Source: Mucilaginibacter ginsenosidivorans
GTDB lineage: Bacteria > Bacteroidota > Bacteroidia > Sphingobacteriales > Sphingobacteriaceae
Direction of reading: 5' to 3'
DNA: 64,000 nt
Assembly: GCF_007971025.1 (NCBI RefSeq)
Contig: NZ_CP042436.1
Coordinates: forward strand, 5,208,001 to 5,272,000
Both the position numbers and the translations under genes were made by a program. Below are positions 8,471 to 17,603 of the stretch, piece by piece. The notes beneath the pieces are model-generated. The model did not search any database and was not told the origin of the DNA. It saw only the letters and a program-made list of their open reading frames with translations. The stretch's first letter is position 1; each line of letters begins with the position of its first letter.

Positions 8471-8789
8471 GGTTGATAGGTAACCTTTTCTAATAATACC
8501 TGGCGAAAAATTCCACCTAACACATTTAAGATAAATGCATTAACAGTTATTGTATTAAAAAAGTTACAATCAAAAAACGCAGCATTTTTTAAAAAATTAT
8601 ATTTGAACGAGAAATTTTTTACCGATTAAAGATATATGACCGTATTTTGTAAAACACGCAGTTGTCACAAGGTTGAATAAATGTTAATGCGGTGTAACGA
8701 TGAAGTTTTAACACCATAAAAAAACCCGGCATAAACCGGGTTAAAATATCTAAAATCAACTAAATCTAAAAAAACTGCCCAATCAGCGG
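8471..8789. other. Intergenic region between odhB and the cytochrome/YceI operon
   Basis: This 319-bp gap contains the odhB terminator at 8716-8742. The rest is AT-rich sequence that should hold the promoter of the minus-strand cytochrome operon. I find no exact TAnnTTTG box there, and no open frame or further repeat. Confidence 0.6.
8716..8742 (-). terminator. Rho-independent terminator for odhA-odhB
   Basis: AACCCGG (8723-8729) and CCGGGTT (8736-8742) form a 7-bp stem with a 6-base loop. On the minus strand it is followed by a run of Ts. The hairpin is nearly the same sequence as the one at 5306-5321, so a standard terminator cassette is reused. Confidence 0.75.
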
Positions 8790-10388
8790 TCATACACCCA
8801 GCAATAACCTCGCCGGGTCTTCCAGTAATTGTTTCACTCTCACCAGAAAGCTTACCGATTCGCGCCCGTCGATGATACGGTGGTCATAAGACAGGGCCAC
8901 ATACATCATCGGTTTGATCACCACCTGTCCGTTCACTGCAACAGGTCGCTCGATAATATTGTGCATACCCAATATAGCCGACTGAGGCGAATTGATGATC
9001 GGCGTCGACATCATCGAGCCAAATACACCGCCGTTGGTTATCGTAAAGGTACCACCTGTCATCTCATCGATGGTCAGTTTATTATCACGCGCTTTGGCAG
9101 CCAGGGCAGCTACTGCTTTTTCAATTTCGGCCAGGCTCATACTGTCGGCATTGCGAATAACAGGTACTACCAGGCCCTTCGGCGCAGATACGGCGATAGA
9201 TATATCTGCAAAATTGCTGTAAACTATCTCTTCACCTTCAATGCGCGCACCTACTGCCGGCCATTCCTTCAAAGCTTCGCAAACCGCTTTGGTGAAGAAT
9301 GACATAAAGCCGAGGCCAACGTCATGTTTCTCTTTAAATTTATCCTTGTATTTGGAACGGATCTCCATTATTGGCGACATATCCACTTCGTTAAATGTGG
9401 TCAGCATCGCGGTCTCGTTCTTCACAGCTACCAGCCTGCGGGCTACCGTTTTGCGCAGGGGCGACATTTTCTCCCTGCGCTCTCTGCCATCCGGCGTTTT
9501 AGGCGTAGCAGCTTCAGGAGCTTTAACCTCGGTTTTAAGGCTTGCCGGCGTCGAAACCCTGCCACCGCCCTGTGGGTTTTCCGATACAAGGTCGGCAGTA
9601 ACGGCGGTCATCGCGTCGGCTTTGGTTATACGCCCGCCCACACCGTTTCCCGGAACGAGCGAGGGGTCGATGCCTTTTTCAGCCAATATTTTTGCCGCAG
9701 CAGGCGAAGGCGTGCCCGAGGCGTAAGTTTTTTCGGAATTTTGAGCGGTGGCCGTCGTAGCAGTTGCCGGAGTTTCGGTTTTAGGAGCAGAGGCAGCAGC
9801 TGAGCCGGCTCCTTCAATAGAACAAACTACAGCGCCGATAGGCAAAACGTCGCCCTCTTTGGCTATGGTCTTTAATACCCCGGCCTTTTCGGCAGTAAGT
9901 TCGAAAGTAGCTTTGTCCGATTCCAATTCTGCCAGTGCTTCATCCATAGCAACAGTATCCCCGTCTTTTTTCAGCCAGCGCGACAATGTCACTTCGGTAA
10001 TAGATTCCCCTACCGCCGGAACTTTGATCTCTAGCGAGCCGCCCTCATTCGCCTGGGCGACAGGCGCCGGGGCAGGTGCATTGGCCACGACCTCCGGCTG
10101 CGGCTGAGATGCAGCAGGCGCGGGAACGGCTTCCCTGGCCGGCGTGGCTGCTCCATTGTCATTAATACTGGCAACTACGGCGCCAATAGCAAGGGTATCC
10201 CCTTCCTTAGCTACCGTTTGTAAAGTCCCGGCTTTTTCGGCGGTAAGTTCAAAAGTAGCCTTGTCAGATTCCAACTCGGCAATTACTTCGTCCATGGCAA
10301 TACTATCGCCGTCTTTTTTCAGCCATCGCGAGAGGGTTACCTCGGTTATTGATTCGCCTACCGGCGGAACTTTTATCTCTAAACTCAT
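8790..10388 (-). CDS. odhB: 2-oxoglutarate dehydrogenase E2, dihydrolipoyllysine succinyltransferase
   Basis: This 532-residue E2 subunit transfers the succinyl group to CoA in the TCA cycle. It has two lipoyl domains, each with the ESDKATFE lipoylation motif (Lys43 and Lys159), joined by Ala/Pro-rich linkers. A peripheral-subunit-binding domain follows (about 225-262, with GNGVGGRITKAD), then the catalytic domain with DHRIIDG (His about 503, Asp about 507). Two lipoyl domains instead of the one seen in many proteobacterial SucB proteins is common in Bacteroidota. It is 17 bp downstream of odhA, forming an operon; the E3 gene (lpd) is not in this window. A terminator follows at 8716-8742. Confidence 0.95.
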   Translation of the reverse strand: MSLEIKVPPVGESITEVTLSRWLKKDGDSIAMDEVIAELESDKATFELTAEKAGTLQTVAKEGDTLAIGAVVASINDNGAATPAREAVPAPAASQPQPEVVANAPAPAPVAQANEGGSLEIKVPAVGESITEVTLSRWLKKDGDTVAMDEALAELESDKATFELTAEKAGVLKTIAKEGDVLPIGAVVCSIEGAGSAAASAPKTETPATATTATAQNSEKTYASGTPSPAAAKILAEKGIDPSLVPGNGVGGRITKADAMTAVTADLVSENPQGGGRVSTPASLKTEVKAPEAATPKTPDGRERREKMSPLRKTVARRLVAVKNETAMLTTFNEVDMSPIMEIRSKYKDKFKEKHDVGLGFMSFFTKAVCEALKEWPAVGARIEGEEIVYSNFADISIAVSAPKGLVVPVIRNADSMSLAEIEKAVAALAAKARDNKLTIDEMTGGTFTITNGGVFGSMMSTPIINSPQSAILGMHNIIERPVAVNGQVVIKPMMYVALSYDHRIIDGRESVSFLVRVKQLLEDPARLLLGV

Positions 10389-10405
10389 AGTAGTGTGTTG
10401 TACGT

Positions 10406-13207
10406 TTAGTCGGCGGCTACATTAGCCATTTTATTGGTTGTTCTTTTTACCGTTTTCTTTACAGCTTCTCCTGCGGGTGTATCAAAGGCTTTTGATATCA
10501 CATATAATTGCTGCGAGGCGTGCTGCTTGGCAAAACCTGTGGCAGTGCTGCTGCCTTCGTTGCGCGACACCACATCAAGTTGCAATTCGCTTTTGCGGAA
10601 CTTGCGGCACATGTAAGGCCAGGCACCCATGTTTTCAGGTTCTTCCTGCACCCATATAAAGTCAGTCGCTTTGCTGTATTTGGCCTTTATTTTCAGCATT
10701 TGCTGTTCGGGCGTAGGATATAGTTGCTCGATACGGACAATGGCAACATCCCTGCGCTCATCGGCCTGTTGTTTTTCCAGCAGTTCATAATATAGCTTGC
10801 CTGAACAGAACAACACCCGTTTCACCTTTTTCGCATCGGCGTAATTATCGTCAATTACTTCCTGGAAAGCCCCATTTGTAAAATCTTCTACCGGCGACAC
10901 ACATTTCGGCGCTCGCAACAAGCTTTTCGGTGTAAAAATGATCAGCGGCTTGCGGAACTCGCGGTGCAGTTGCCTTCTCAAAATATGGAAGAAATTTGCA
11001 GGCGTTGTACAATTTGCCACCTGGATATTATTATCAGCACAAAGTTCCATAAAGCGCTCAATGCGCGCCGAAGAGTGTTCAGGCCCCTGGCCTTCGTAGC
11101 CATGGGGCAGCAACATCACCAATCCATTACCGCGCTGCCATTTAGTTTCTGCGCTGGCAATATACTGGTCTACAATGATCTGGGCACCATTAAAGAAGTC
11201 GCCAAATTGGGCCTCCCATATTGTCAGGGCATTGGGGTTAGCAAGCGCATAACCGTATTCAAAACCCAGCACGCCATACTCCGACAATAACGAGTTGTAT
11301 ATCGTAAATTTTGCTTCGGTGCCCAAAGTATCCAGCGGTGTGTATTCTTCTTCCGAGTCAACCAAAGTTAAAACGGCATGACGGTGCGAGAAAGTTCCCC
11401 GCTTTACATCCTCTCCGCTCAATCTTACCGGGTGGCCCTCTTTTAGCAGGCTGCCATAAGCCAAAAGCTCACCCATGGCCCAATCAAACGTTTGAGTTTT
11501 GGTCACCATTTTGCTGCGCTCTTCAAACAATTTTTCGATCTTTTTGAAAAACTCTTTATCCTTAGGCAGCGTGGTTATTTTTTTGGCAATGTCAATAAAT
11601 TCATCTTTCGTTACTGCCGTGTTTACAGGGCTTGTAAAATCCTGGGCAGATGCCAGGTGCAAGCCCTCCCAGGCACCCTCAAACATCTGGATAGTATCGG
11701 TAAACCTGTCCTCGGCTTTCGACTCATCGAGTTTTTGCTGCAGCAGGTCGCGGAAATTCTTTTCCATGATCTTTGCCTGGTCGGCATTGATAGTTCCCTG
11801 GGCGAGCAACTGCTGGTAGTATATCTCGCGCGGATTGGGGTGCGCTTCTATTGCCTTGTAAAGCAATGGCTGTGTGAACTTTGGTTCGTCCGACTCATTA
11901 TGTCCGTACCTGCGGTAACACAGAATATCGATAAAAACATCATCATGAAAGGTTTGCCTGTACTCCATCGCCATGTTGATGACGAAGGCCAGGGCCTCTA
12001 CGTCGTCGCCGTTCACATGGAAAACCGGCGAAAGAACTGTCTTTGCAATATCGGTACAATAGGTACTTGAACGCGCATCCTTAAAATTAGTGGTAAAACC
12101 TATCTGGTTATTGATCACCAGGTGAATGGTGCCGCCGGTGCGGTAACCCTCCAGTTTTTCCATCTGCAACACCTCGTAAACAATACCCTGGCCGGCTATA
12201 GACGCGTCGCCGTGAATAAGTATGGGTGCTATTTTGGTATAGTCGCTATTGTATTTAAAATCGATCTTCGAACGGGTCAGACCTTCCACTACAGGGTCCA
12301 CCGCCTCCAGGTGTGAAGGATTTGGGCAAAGGCTCAAATGCACTTTTTTCCCATTCTTTGCCTCCACGTCGGTAGAGAAACCAAGGTGATACTTTACGTC
12401 GCCGCCAAAACCTGATTCCGCATCATAGGTTTTACCCTCAAATTCTGAAAAAATCTCTTTGTAGGTTTTCTCCATGATATTGGCCAGCACGTTAAGCCGG
12501 CCACGGTGGGCCATACCTATCACAAACTCCTGTATACCCAGTTCGGCGCCTTTTTGAATTACGGAGTCCATTGCAGGGATCAAAGCTTCGGCCCCCTCAA
12601 GCGAGAAACGCTTTTGGCCAAGGAATTTTGTTCCAAGGAAATTCTCGAAAATTACGGCATGATTCAATTTATCCAGCATCCGCAATTTCTCTTCGGTATT
12701 GAAGGATGGTGTATTGCGGTTGCTTTCCATCCGTTCCTCAAACCATTTGATCTTTATCGGATTGCGAATGTATCTGTATTCGGCCCCTATCGACTGGCAG
12801 TAGGTTTGCTCCAGCATATCACGGATATCACGCAATTTGGCGTGCCCCATGCCCACTTCCACCCCGGCGTTAAACACCGTATCAAGATCAGACTCACTCA
12901 GGCCAAATGTCTCCAGTTCCTTACCGGGGAAATATTTGCGGCGCTCGCGCACCGGGTTTGTTTTGGTGAACAAGTGCCCGCGGGTACGGTACCCGTTGAT
13001 CATGTTGAGTACATTGATCTCCTTTAAAAAATGCTCTGATCCCTCTCCACCCGAGGAAATGGGTCCTTTGGCCTCGCGGCCAAAGTCAAAGCCTTCAAAG
13101 AATTTTTGCCATCCAAAATCGACCGCTTCGGGGTCCTGGGTATATGCTTCGTAAAGTGTATTAATGTAGGCAGCGTTACCGCTGTCAATATAATTTAGGC
13201 GCTCCAT
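10406..13207 (-). CDS. odhA: 2-oxoglutarate dehydrogenase E1 component
   Basis: The 933-residue thiamine-diphosphate E1 enzyme decarboxylates 2-oxoglutarate and succinylates the E2 lipoyl arm. Family signatures include the N-terminal FGWQKFFEGF segment, GMAHRGRLNVLAN, the ThDP/Mg site GDASIAGQG, and LLPHGYEGQGPEHSSAR in the transketolase-like domain. The length matches OdhA/SucA. The C-terminal tail beyond the family end is short and basic. It is the first gene of odhA-odhB. A candidate -7 box (TAATTTTG on the minus strand, 13233-13240) lies about 26 bp upstream of the ATG, without a clear -33 box at the usual spacing. Confidence 0.96.
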   Translation of the reverse strand: MERLNYIDSGNAAYINTLYEAYTQDPEAVDFGWQKFFEGFDFGREAKGPISSGGEGSEHFLKEINVLNMINGYRTRGHLFTKTNPVRERRKYFPGKELETFGLSESDLDTVFNAGVEVGMGHAKLRDIRDMLEQTYCQSIGAEYRYIRNPIKIKWFEERMESNRNTPSFNTEEKLRMLDKLNHAVIFENFLGTKFLGQKRFSLEGAEALIPAMDSVIQKGAELGIQEFVIGMAHRGRLNVLANIMEKTYKEIFSEFEGKTYDAESGFGGDVKYHLGFSTDVEAKNGKKVHLSLCPNPSHLEAVDPVVEGLTRSKIDFKYNSDYTKIAPILIHGDASIAGQGIVYEVLQMEKLEGYRTGGTIHLVINNQIGFTTNFKDARSSTYCTDIAKTVLSPVFHVNGDDVEALAFVINMAMEYRQTFHDDVFIDILCYRRYGHNESDEPKFTQPLLYKAIEAHPNPREIYYQQLLAQGTINADQAKIMEKNFRDLLQQKLDESKAEDRFTDTIQMFEGAWEGLHLASAQDFTSPVNTAVTKDEFIDIAKKITTLPKDKEFFKKIEKLFEERSKMVTKTQTFDWAMGELLAYGSLLKEGHPVRLSGEDVKRGTFSHRHAVLTLVDSEEEYTPLDTLGTEAKFTIYNSLLSEYGVLGFEYGYALANPNALTIWEAQFGDFFNGAQIIVDQYIASAETKWQRGNGLVMLLPHGYEGQGPEHSSARIERFMELCADNNIQVANCTTPANFFHILRRQLHREFRKPLIIFTPKSLLRAPKCVSPVEDFTNGAFQEVIDDNYADAKKVKRVLFCSGKLYYELLEKQQADERRDVAIVRIEQLYPTPEQQMLKIKAKYSKATDFIWVQEEPENMGAWPYMCRKFRKSELQLDVVSRNEGSSTATGFAKQHASQQLYVISKAFDTPAGEAVKKTVKRTTNKMANVAAD

Positions 13208-13330
13208 GCAGAAACCAATCAGTAAAACGGTACAAAATTACACATATCAGATTGGAAACTTTATAATTTATTTTCAAAAGGTTGTAATAAATTGCTTGCA
13301 ATCGGCATATTGCGGGATAATCACCCCAAT

Positions 13331-13405
13331 CAAGCGCATAAGAATCGTTTTTAAATCTTTTTAATTATACCGCACGGTATAATTAAAAAGATTTTCGATG
13401 CGCTT
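13331..13405. repeat. Large AT-rich palindrome upstream of odhA
   Basis: Two perfectly complementary 20-base arms, 13353-13372 and 13375-13394, are separated by only CA. The core reads ATACCG-CA-CGGTAT. Outside the arms, AAGCGCAT (13332-13339) is again complementary to ATGCGCTT (13398-13405), giving a nested imperfect palindrome of about 75 bp. It sits past the 3' end of the SRPBCC gene and upstream of odhA. There is no T-run, so a simple terminator is less likely than an operator, a cruciform or a small palindromic element. Confidence 0.75.
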
Positions 13406-13850
13406 ATGTCCCTTCGATACAGGTTTTCAGGTCTGCTAGTCTTTTCCGGACGTTGCGTTGAAGGCTATTTTTAATAGTGCGCTTAAATATGTAAAAAGGG
13501 AATCGCAATCGAAAAGAATAAATGAAGGCAACTTCAGTTTGTTCATGTTCCAATTCCCGGAACAGCCATGACCCCGAAAACGATTTGAACATAAGCGGTC
13601 CCCTGGTCATTTTTACCGCGGTATTTTTCGGGCGATTGAAGGTCACGTATTTTGTCTCCATACCCAAACCGTTACGGGCGACGCACCATGCCTTTACTCC
13701 TACTCCGGCGTTTTCAGCGCCATCAATAAGCTCAGCTTTTTTAAGGAAAGTATCCCATAAAAGACGATTTGAATAGTCCTGTGTGTAATCGAACACCAAT
13801 TGGGAGCCCTTATTGATAAGGATCTTTTCAGAAAGTTTCAGGGGTCTCAT
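13404..13850 (-). CDS. SRPBCC (START/Bet v1-like) family protein
   Basis: The 148-residue protein fits the SRPBCC ligand-binding fold: a first strand with SEKILINKGSQLVFDYTQD, a central VKAWCVARNGLGMETKYV, and a long C-terminal amphipathic helix. It has no signal peptide and should be cytoplasmic; the ligand is unknown. It starts 11 bp after the cryptochrome DASH gene on the same strand, so the two are probably co-transcribed. In other bacteria SRPBCC proteins are found in photolyase clusters, which supports a light- or DNA-damage-linked role (inference). Its stop codon overlaps the edge of the palindrome described at 13331-13405. Confidence 0.75.
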   Translation of the reverse strand: MRPLKLSEKILINKGSQLVFDYTQDYSNRLLWDTFLKKAELIDGAENAGVGVKAWCVARNGLGMETKYVTFNRPKNTAVKMTRGPLMFKSFSGSWLFRELEHEQTEVAFIYSFRLRFPFYIFKRTIKNSLQRNVRKRLADLKTCIEGT

Positions 13851-13861
13851 TGGGAGCTAAT

Positions 13862-15178
13862 TTAAACCTCGACCAGGCTGTTACTGTCGTTGATCTCCGG
13901 TAACCAGGTACTGATAAAATCGCTTTCAGTCTCCGGCTTTTCCGCCAGTTTTACGCTTGCAAAGTAACGGTTGTCACGGGTATGGTTCGCTACTCCGGCC
14001 ACGAAGGCCCAGTTGCCAAAATTGCTTGCGGGCGAATAATCGATAAGTTTTTCTTCAAAATAAGCAGCGCCCTTTCGCCAGTCCGCTTTCAGTGTATTTA
14101 TCAAAAAGGCGGCTACTATCTGGCGTTTATTATTGGCAATGTAGCCGGTCGCATTCAATTCATGCATGGCAGCATCTACAAAAGGCACTCCGGTATGCCC
14201 GTTTTTCCAAAGTTCAAATACATCGTCTCCACCAGCCGCCGGTTGCGCAAGGTCATCAGTGATCCCATCGGCATTGAAAAATTGCCTGCCGTGCTTTTTA
14301 AACATGAAGCGGAAATAATCGCGCCACAGTAATTCCAATATCAGGGGAGATCCTGAAGTATGTGCACCGTTAGCATGCTTGGTTACTTCGTGATAAACCA
14401 TCCTTTGCGAAAGGCACCCAAGCGATATCCACGCCGATAGCCGTGACGGCGCATCAGACATGTGTCTTGCACCTTTATGCAGTGGCATGTTATCCAGGCT
14501 CGAAATATACTGATGCATTTGCCGCAAAGCAGCTGTCTCTCCCCCTTCGTAATGAAAATCCGCCCTCGGATCGGCATCAGGCGCTCTTAAACCCAGGTCG
14601 CCAAGCGTTGGCAGCTCCCCTGCTTCTGCTATCTCCGGTGTAATGATATGCCGCGGAGTTTCAATACAGGGCCGAACATCGCTGTCGCGCTCTATCTTCT
14701 TTTTGAAAGTTGCGAAACTATCGGGAATATCCTTTATCGGGAATGGAAGGTCCTCTTTATGGTACAATGTGTGACCGATAAAATGTTTGAGGTTAAGTTT
14801 TATCTTCCAAAGCGCTGTCTCTACAGCTTCTGAAATTTCTGTTTCTTCGTATGCAACCTCGCGGTGATGGTATACTTCGCTAACCTGGTATTGTTGCGCC
14901 AGTTGAGGGATGATCTCAGCCGGATCACCCGTCCGCACTATCAACTCACTGCCCAGCTTATGCAGATTTTTGCGAAGGCTGGCCACCGACTCCAGTAAAA
15001 AACGGGCGCGAATACTGCCTGTTTTATCAAGGCCGATATCGGTTTTTTTGAAATAGAACGGGTCGAAACAGTACACCGGGAGTACTTTGTCTGCCTTTTT
15101 TGTAGCCTCAAGCAATATTTCGTTATCGTGGATGCGAAGATCGTTCCTGAACCAAACCAATATCGTTTTTCCGCTCAT
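13862..15178 (-). CDS. Cryptochrome DASH (photolyase family)
   Basis: The 438-residue flavoprotein begins VWFRNDLRIHDNE, the standard photolyase N-terminus, and has the FAD-binding C-terminal half with ELLWRDYFRFMFKKHG, DAAMHELNATGYIANN and DYSPASNFGNW. The last of these is diagnostic of the DASH subgroup, whose members repair cyclobutane dimers in single-stranded DNA and may sense light. Length is normal. It is divergent from the Dabb gene across 197 bp, and with the photolyase at 17596 gives two photolyase-family proteins in one locus. Confidence 0.93.
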   Translation of the reverse strand: MSGKTILVWFRNDLRIHDNEILLEATKKADKVLPVYCFDPFYFKKTDIGLDKTGSIRARFLLESVASLRKNLHKLGSELIVRTGDPAEIIPQLAQQYQVSEVYHHREVAYEETEISEAVETALWKIKLNLKHFIGHTLYHKEDLPFPIKDIPDSFATFKKKIERDSDVRPCIETPRHIITPEIAEAGELPTLGDLGLRAPDADPRADFHYEGGETAALRQMHQYISSLDNMPLHKGARHMSDAPSRLSAWISLGCLSQRMVYHEVTKHANGAHTSGSPLILELLWRDYFRFMFKKHGRQFFNADGITDDLAQPAAGGDDVFELWKNGHTGVPFVDAAMHELNATGYIANNKRQIVAAFLINTLKADWRKGAAYFEEKLIDYSPASNFGNWAFVAGVANHTRDNRYFASVKLAEKPETESDFISTWLPEINDSNSLVEV

Positions 15179-15207
15179 ATATTAAAGTACCTCTGACCAG
15201 TCAACCT

Positions 15208-15219
15208 GCAAATTTGCAA
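15208..15219. promoter_or_regulatory. 12-bp perfect palindrome in the divergent cryptochrome/Dabb region
   Basis: TGCAAATTTGCA lies about 30 bp upstream of the cryptochrome start and inside the shared 197-bp divergent region. Position and symmetry would fit an operator, but a 12-bp AT-rich palindrome can arise by chance. Confidence 0.3.
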
Positions 15220-15375
15220 TAAATTAATCTTAAAGCATAATATAGGATGTTATTTGACATCGAGGCAACATTTAAGCAGGTACAATTTCAATGTAAACGC
15301 AAAGTAACAAAGCCACGTATTTATTGTATTTCATCCAATTTATAGCCATCTTTCGCCTGAAATAATCATACACAC

Positions 15376-15687
15376 ATGTATCTACACAACACATTCGTAC
15401 ATCATGTACACTTTTGGCTGAAAAACAAGGAAGACAAGACAAAACTTATCGAAGGTCTGGAATTGCTGAAGCCTATAACCCATATCCGCGATATGCATAT
15501 TGGTGTGCCCGCCGATACCAACCGGGATGTGATAGACAGCTCGTACGATGTGTCACTTCTATTACTTTTTAACACACTTGAAGAAGAAGAAGCCTACCAG
15601 CACGACCCTACACACGTCATCTTCGCCGAACAGTATGCTAAACCCTTGTGTTCAAAGGTTCTGGTACTGGATAATGTAAATATTTAG
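15376..15687 (+). CDS. Dabb (stress-responsive A/B barrel) domain protein
   Basis: This 103-residue protein is almost entirely one Dabb domain (dimeric alpha/beta barrel). Signatures are FVHHVHFWLKN at the N-terminus, a central DVIDSSYDVSLLLLF strand, and EEEEAYQHDPTHVIF near the end. Such proteins are small cytoplasmic dimers of mostly unknown role. It is the first plus-strand gene of the light/repair cluster, followed 73 bp later by an SDR-like gene. Confidence 0.85.
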   Translation: MYLHNTFVHHVHFWLKNKEDKTKLIEGLELLKPITHIRDMHIGVPADTNRDVIDSSYDVSLLLLFNTLEEEEAYQHDPTHVIFAEQYAKPLCSKVLVLDNVNI

Positions 15688-15760
15688 TCGACCCTCAGTC
15701 ATTTATCGGGAGGCTGTCAAATAATAAAAACACCTTCCTGCTTTTATTGTTGAGCATTAG

Positions 15761-16648
15761 ATGAAAGTATTGCTTGCCGGTGCGAACAGTTACATTGCCA
15801 GCCAACTTATACCTTGCCTGATAGAAAAAGGGCACCAGGTTATATGTGTTGCCCGCGACAAGAAATATTTTTCAGCTCAGCATAATTATGACGGAGTTGT
15901 AGTTCTTAATGGCGATCTGCTGCGGTCGCACAGCATCGAAGAGTTCCCTGTAGATATTGATGCTGCATTTTACCTGGCCAACCGGCTTACGCAAACTTCG
16001 GGCTTCGCCGGGCTCGAGGCGTTATCTGCCCAAAATTTCATGGACGCATTGAATAAGACCCACTGCAGCCAGTTGATAACGGTAGGCGATCTGCATGCGG
16101 CTTCGCGCGAGCATATCGAAAAAATACTCGCCGCCGGCCGCGCTTCGCTGACAGGCTTACAAACCTCTATGATCGTCGGGCCGGGCAGTATTTCCATGGA
16201 ACTTTTCAGGGCATTGACGGAAAATAAGCCGATCGTGATAACCAAAGCATGGTCCGAAGCTAATATACAGCCTATTTATATCGGCGACTTATTGGGCTAC
16301 CTGCTCGATTGTTTGCTTAACCGCACAACTTACAACCGCAAATTTGAAATTGGCGGCCCGCAAACCATCACGTTTAAGCAAATGCTGTTGTTGTATATAG
16401 CCACTTATGCCGACGAGAAACCAAACATTGTAACACTGCCACGGTTAAACTCCAGGCTGGCGGCGTACCTCGCAAACTTCCTGTCGCCGATCAATTATCC
16501 TGAGGCACAAAGCCTGCTCGAAAATTTGAGATACGATTCTGTTTGCGAGGAAGATTGCATAAAAGACATTTTACCCCGCGAGTGCGTCACCTTCAAGCAA
16601 TCGCTGCAGTTGATACATAATCATACCGAAAAATCGATGTCGGTGTAA
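15761..16648 (+). CDS. Atypical SDR / NAD(P)-binding Rossmann protein
   Basis: The 295-residue protein has a Rossmann fold at its N-terminus (MKVLLAGANSYIASQL) and resembles atypical short-chain dehydrogenases of the NDUFA9/NmrA-like group. The usual GxxGxxG is altered to GxxSxxA. A later IQPIYIGDLLGYLLDCL and KFEIGGPQTITFKQML match the substrate-domain layout of these proteins. No Tyr-Lys catalytic pair in the classical YxxxK form is obvious, so it may bind NAD(P) or a quinone without classical SDR chemistry. It lies 34 bp before the TIGR01777 gene. Confidence 0.75.
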   Translation: MKVLLAGANSYIASQLIPCLIEKGHQVICVARDKKYFSAQHNYDGVVVLNGDLLRSHSIEEFPVDIDAAFYLANRLTQTSGFAGLEALSAQNFMDALNKTHCSQLITVGDLHAASREHIEKILAAGRASLTGLQTSMIVGPGSISMELFRALTENKPIVITKAWSEANIQPIYIGDLLGYLLDCLLNRTTYNRKFEIGGPQTITFKQMLLLYIATYADEKPNIVTLPRLNSRLAAYLANFLSPINYPEAQSLLENLRYDSVCEEDCIKDILPRECVTFKQSLQLIHNHTEKSMSV

Positions 16649-16682
16649 TTTCGTATGTTGCATTAAACTCCTGCCAACTTCC

Positions 16683-17603
16683 ATGAAGCAAGCATCTCCA
16701 AATAAACACATCCTGGTAACCGGGGGCACTGGCTCCATCGGCAAACCGTTGACCGAGGCTCTATTGCAAAAAGGATATACCGTGAGCCATCTTAGCCGCA
16801 AGCCGGGCAACGACAGTCGGGTAAAAACTTTTTTATGGGATGTGCACAAAGGTGAAATTGATGAGCAATGTATTGATAACGCCGATATCCTGATTCATCT
16901 TGCCGGTGCTGGAATTGTTGATAAACGATGGACCGAAGGACGCAAAAAAGAACTGATAGACAGCCGGACCGAGTCGATCAGGCTGATCTATGGCCTGATG
17001 CATAAAAGGACCAATAAAATCCACACTGTCATATCTGCGGCGGCAATTGGCTACTATGGCGACCGTGGCGATGAGTTAATGACCGAGGCAAGCACACCCG
17101 GGCCGGGTTTTATGCCCGAATGTTGCGTTGCCTGGGAAAAAGCCGTCGATGAAGGAAATAGTTTAGGAGTTCGTATTGTAAAATACAGGACAGGGGTAGT
17201 TTTAGACCGGTCGGGTGGGGCCTTACCTCAAATGGCCATGCCTGTAAAACTATTTGCCGGCGCTGCATTTGGAAGCGGGAAACAATGGGTGCCATGGATA
17301 CACTGGGAGGATGCCGTTGGTACCTATCTTTTCGCTATTGAGAACGAACACATAGCAGGTGTATTTAATATGGCGGCGCCCAACCCGGTTACCAATAAAC
17401 AATTGATGAAGGCTATAGCCAAACAATTGCGCAAACCGCTATGGCCCTTTAATGTGCCCGGTTTTGTTTTCAAATTACTGATGGGCGAGATGAGCGTTGT
17501 AATATTGGGCAGCACCAAAGTATCACCAAAAAAAATTGAGGAGGCCGGCTTTCATTTCAACCATCCCGAATTAAAAGAAGCCTTAAGCGAAATCTATGAA
17601 TAA
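16683..17603 (+). CDS. TIGR01777 family epimerase-like oxidoreductase
   Basis: This 306-residue atypical SDR has an intact NAD(P)-binding loop (ILVTGGTGSIGKPL) and the family hallmarks SAAAIGYYGDRGDE, then WEKAV, RTGVVL and a C-terminal DUF1731-like region (GSTKVSPKKIEEAGFHF). Family members include E. coli YfcH; their substrate is not known. It overlaps the downstream photolyase gene by 8 bp, indicating translational coupling, and thus belongs to the light/repair operon. Confidence 0.9.
   Translation: MKQASPNKHILVTGGTGSIGKPLTEALLQKGYTVSHLSRKPGNDSRVKTFLWDVHKGEIDEQCIDNADILIHLAGAGIVDKRWTEGRKKELIDSRTESIRLIYGLMHKRTNKIHTVISAAAIGYYGDRGDELMTEASTPGPGFMPECCVAWEKAVDEGNSLGVRIVKYRTGVVLDRSGGALPQMAMPVKLFAGAAFGSGKQWVPWIHWEDAVGTYLFAIENEHIAGVFNMAAPNPVTNKQLMKAIAKQLRKPLWPFNVPGFVFKLLMGEMSVVILGSTKVSPKKIEEAGFHFNHPELKEALSEIYE

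Noticed and set aside
11492..12070. Plus-strand open frame of 192 codons inside odhA
   Set aside because: It is the antisense shadow of a strongly conserved enzyme gene and shows no domain.
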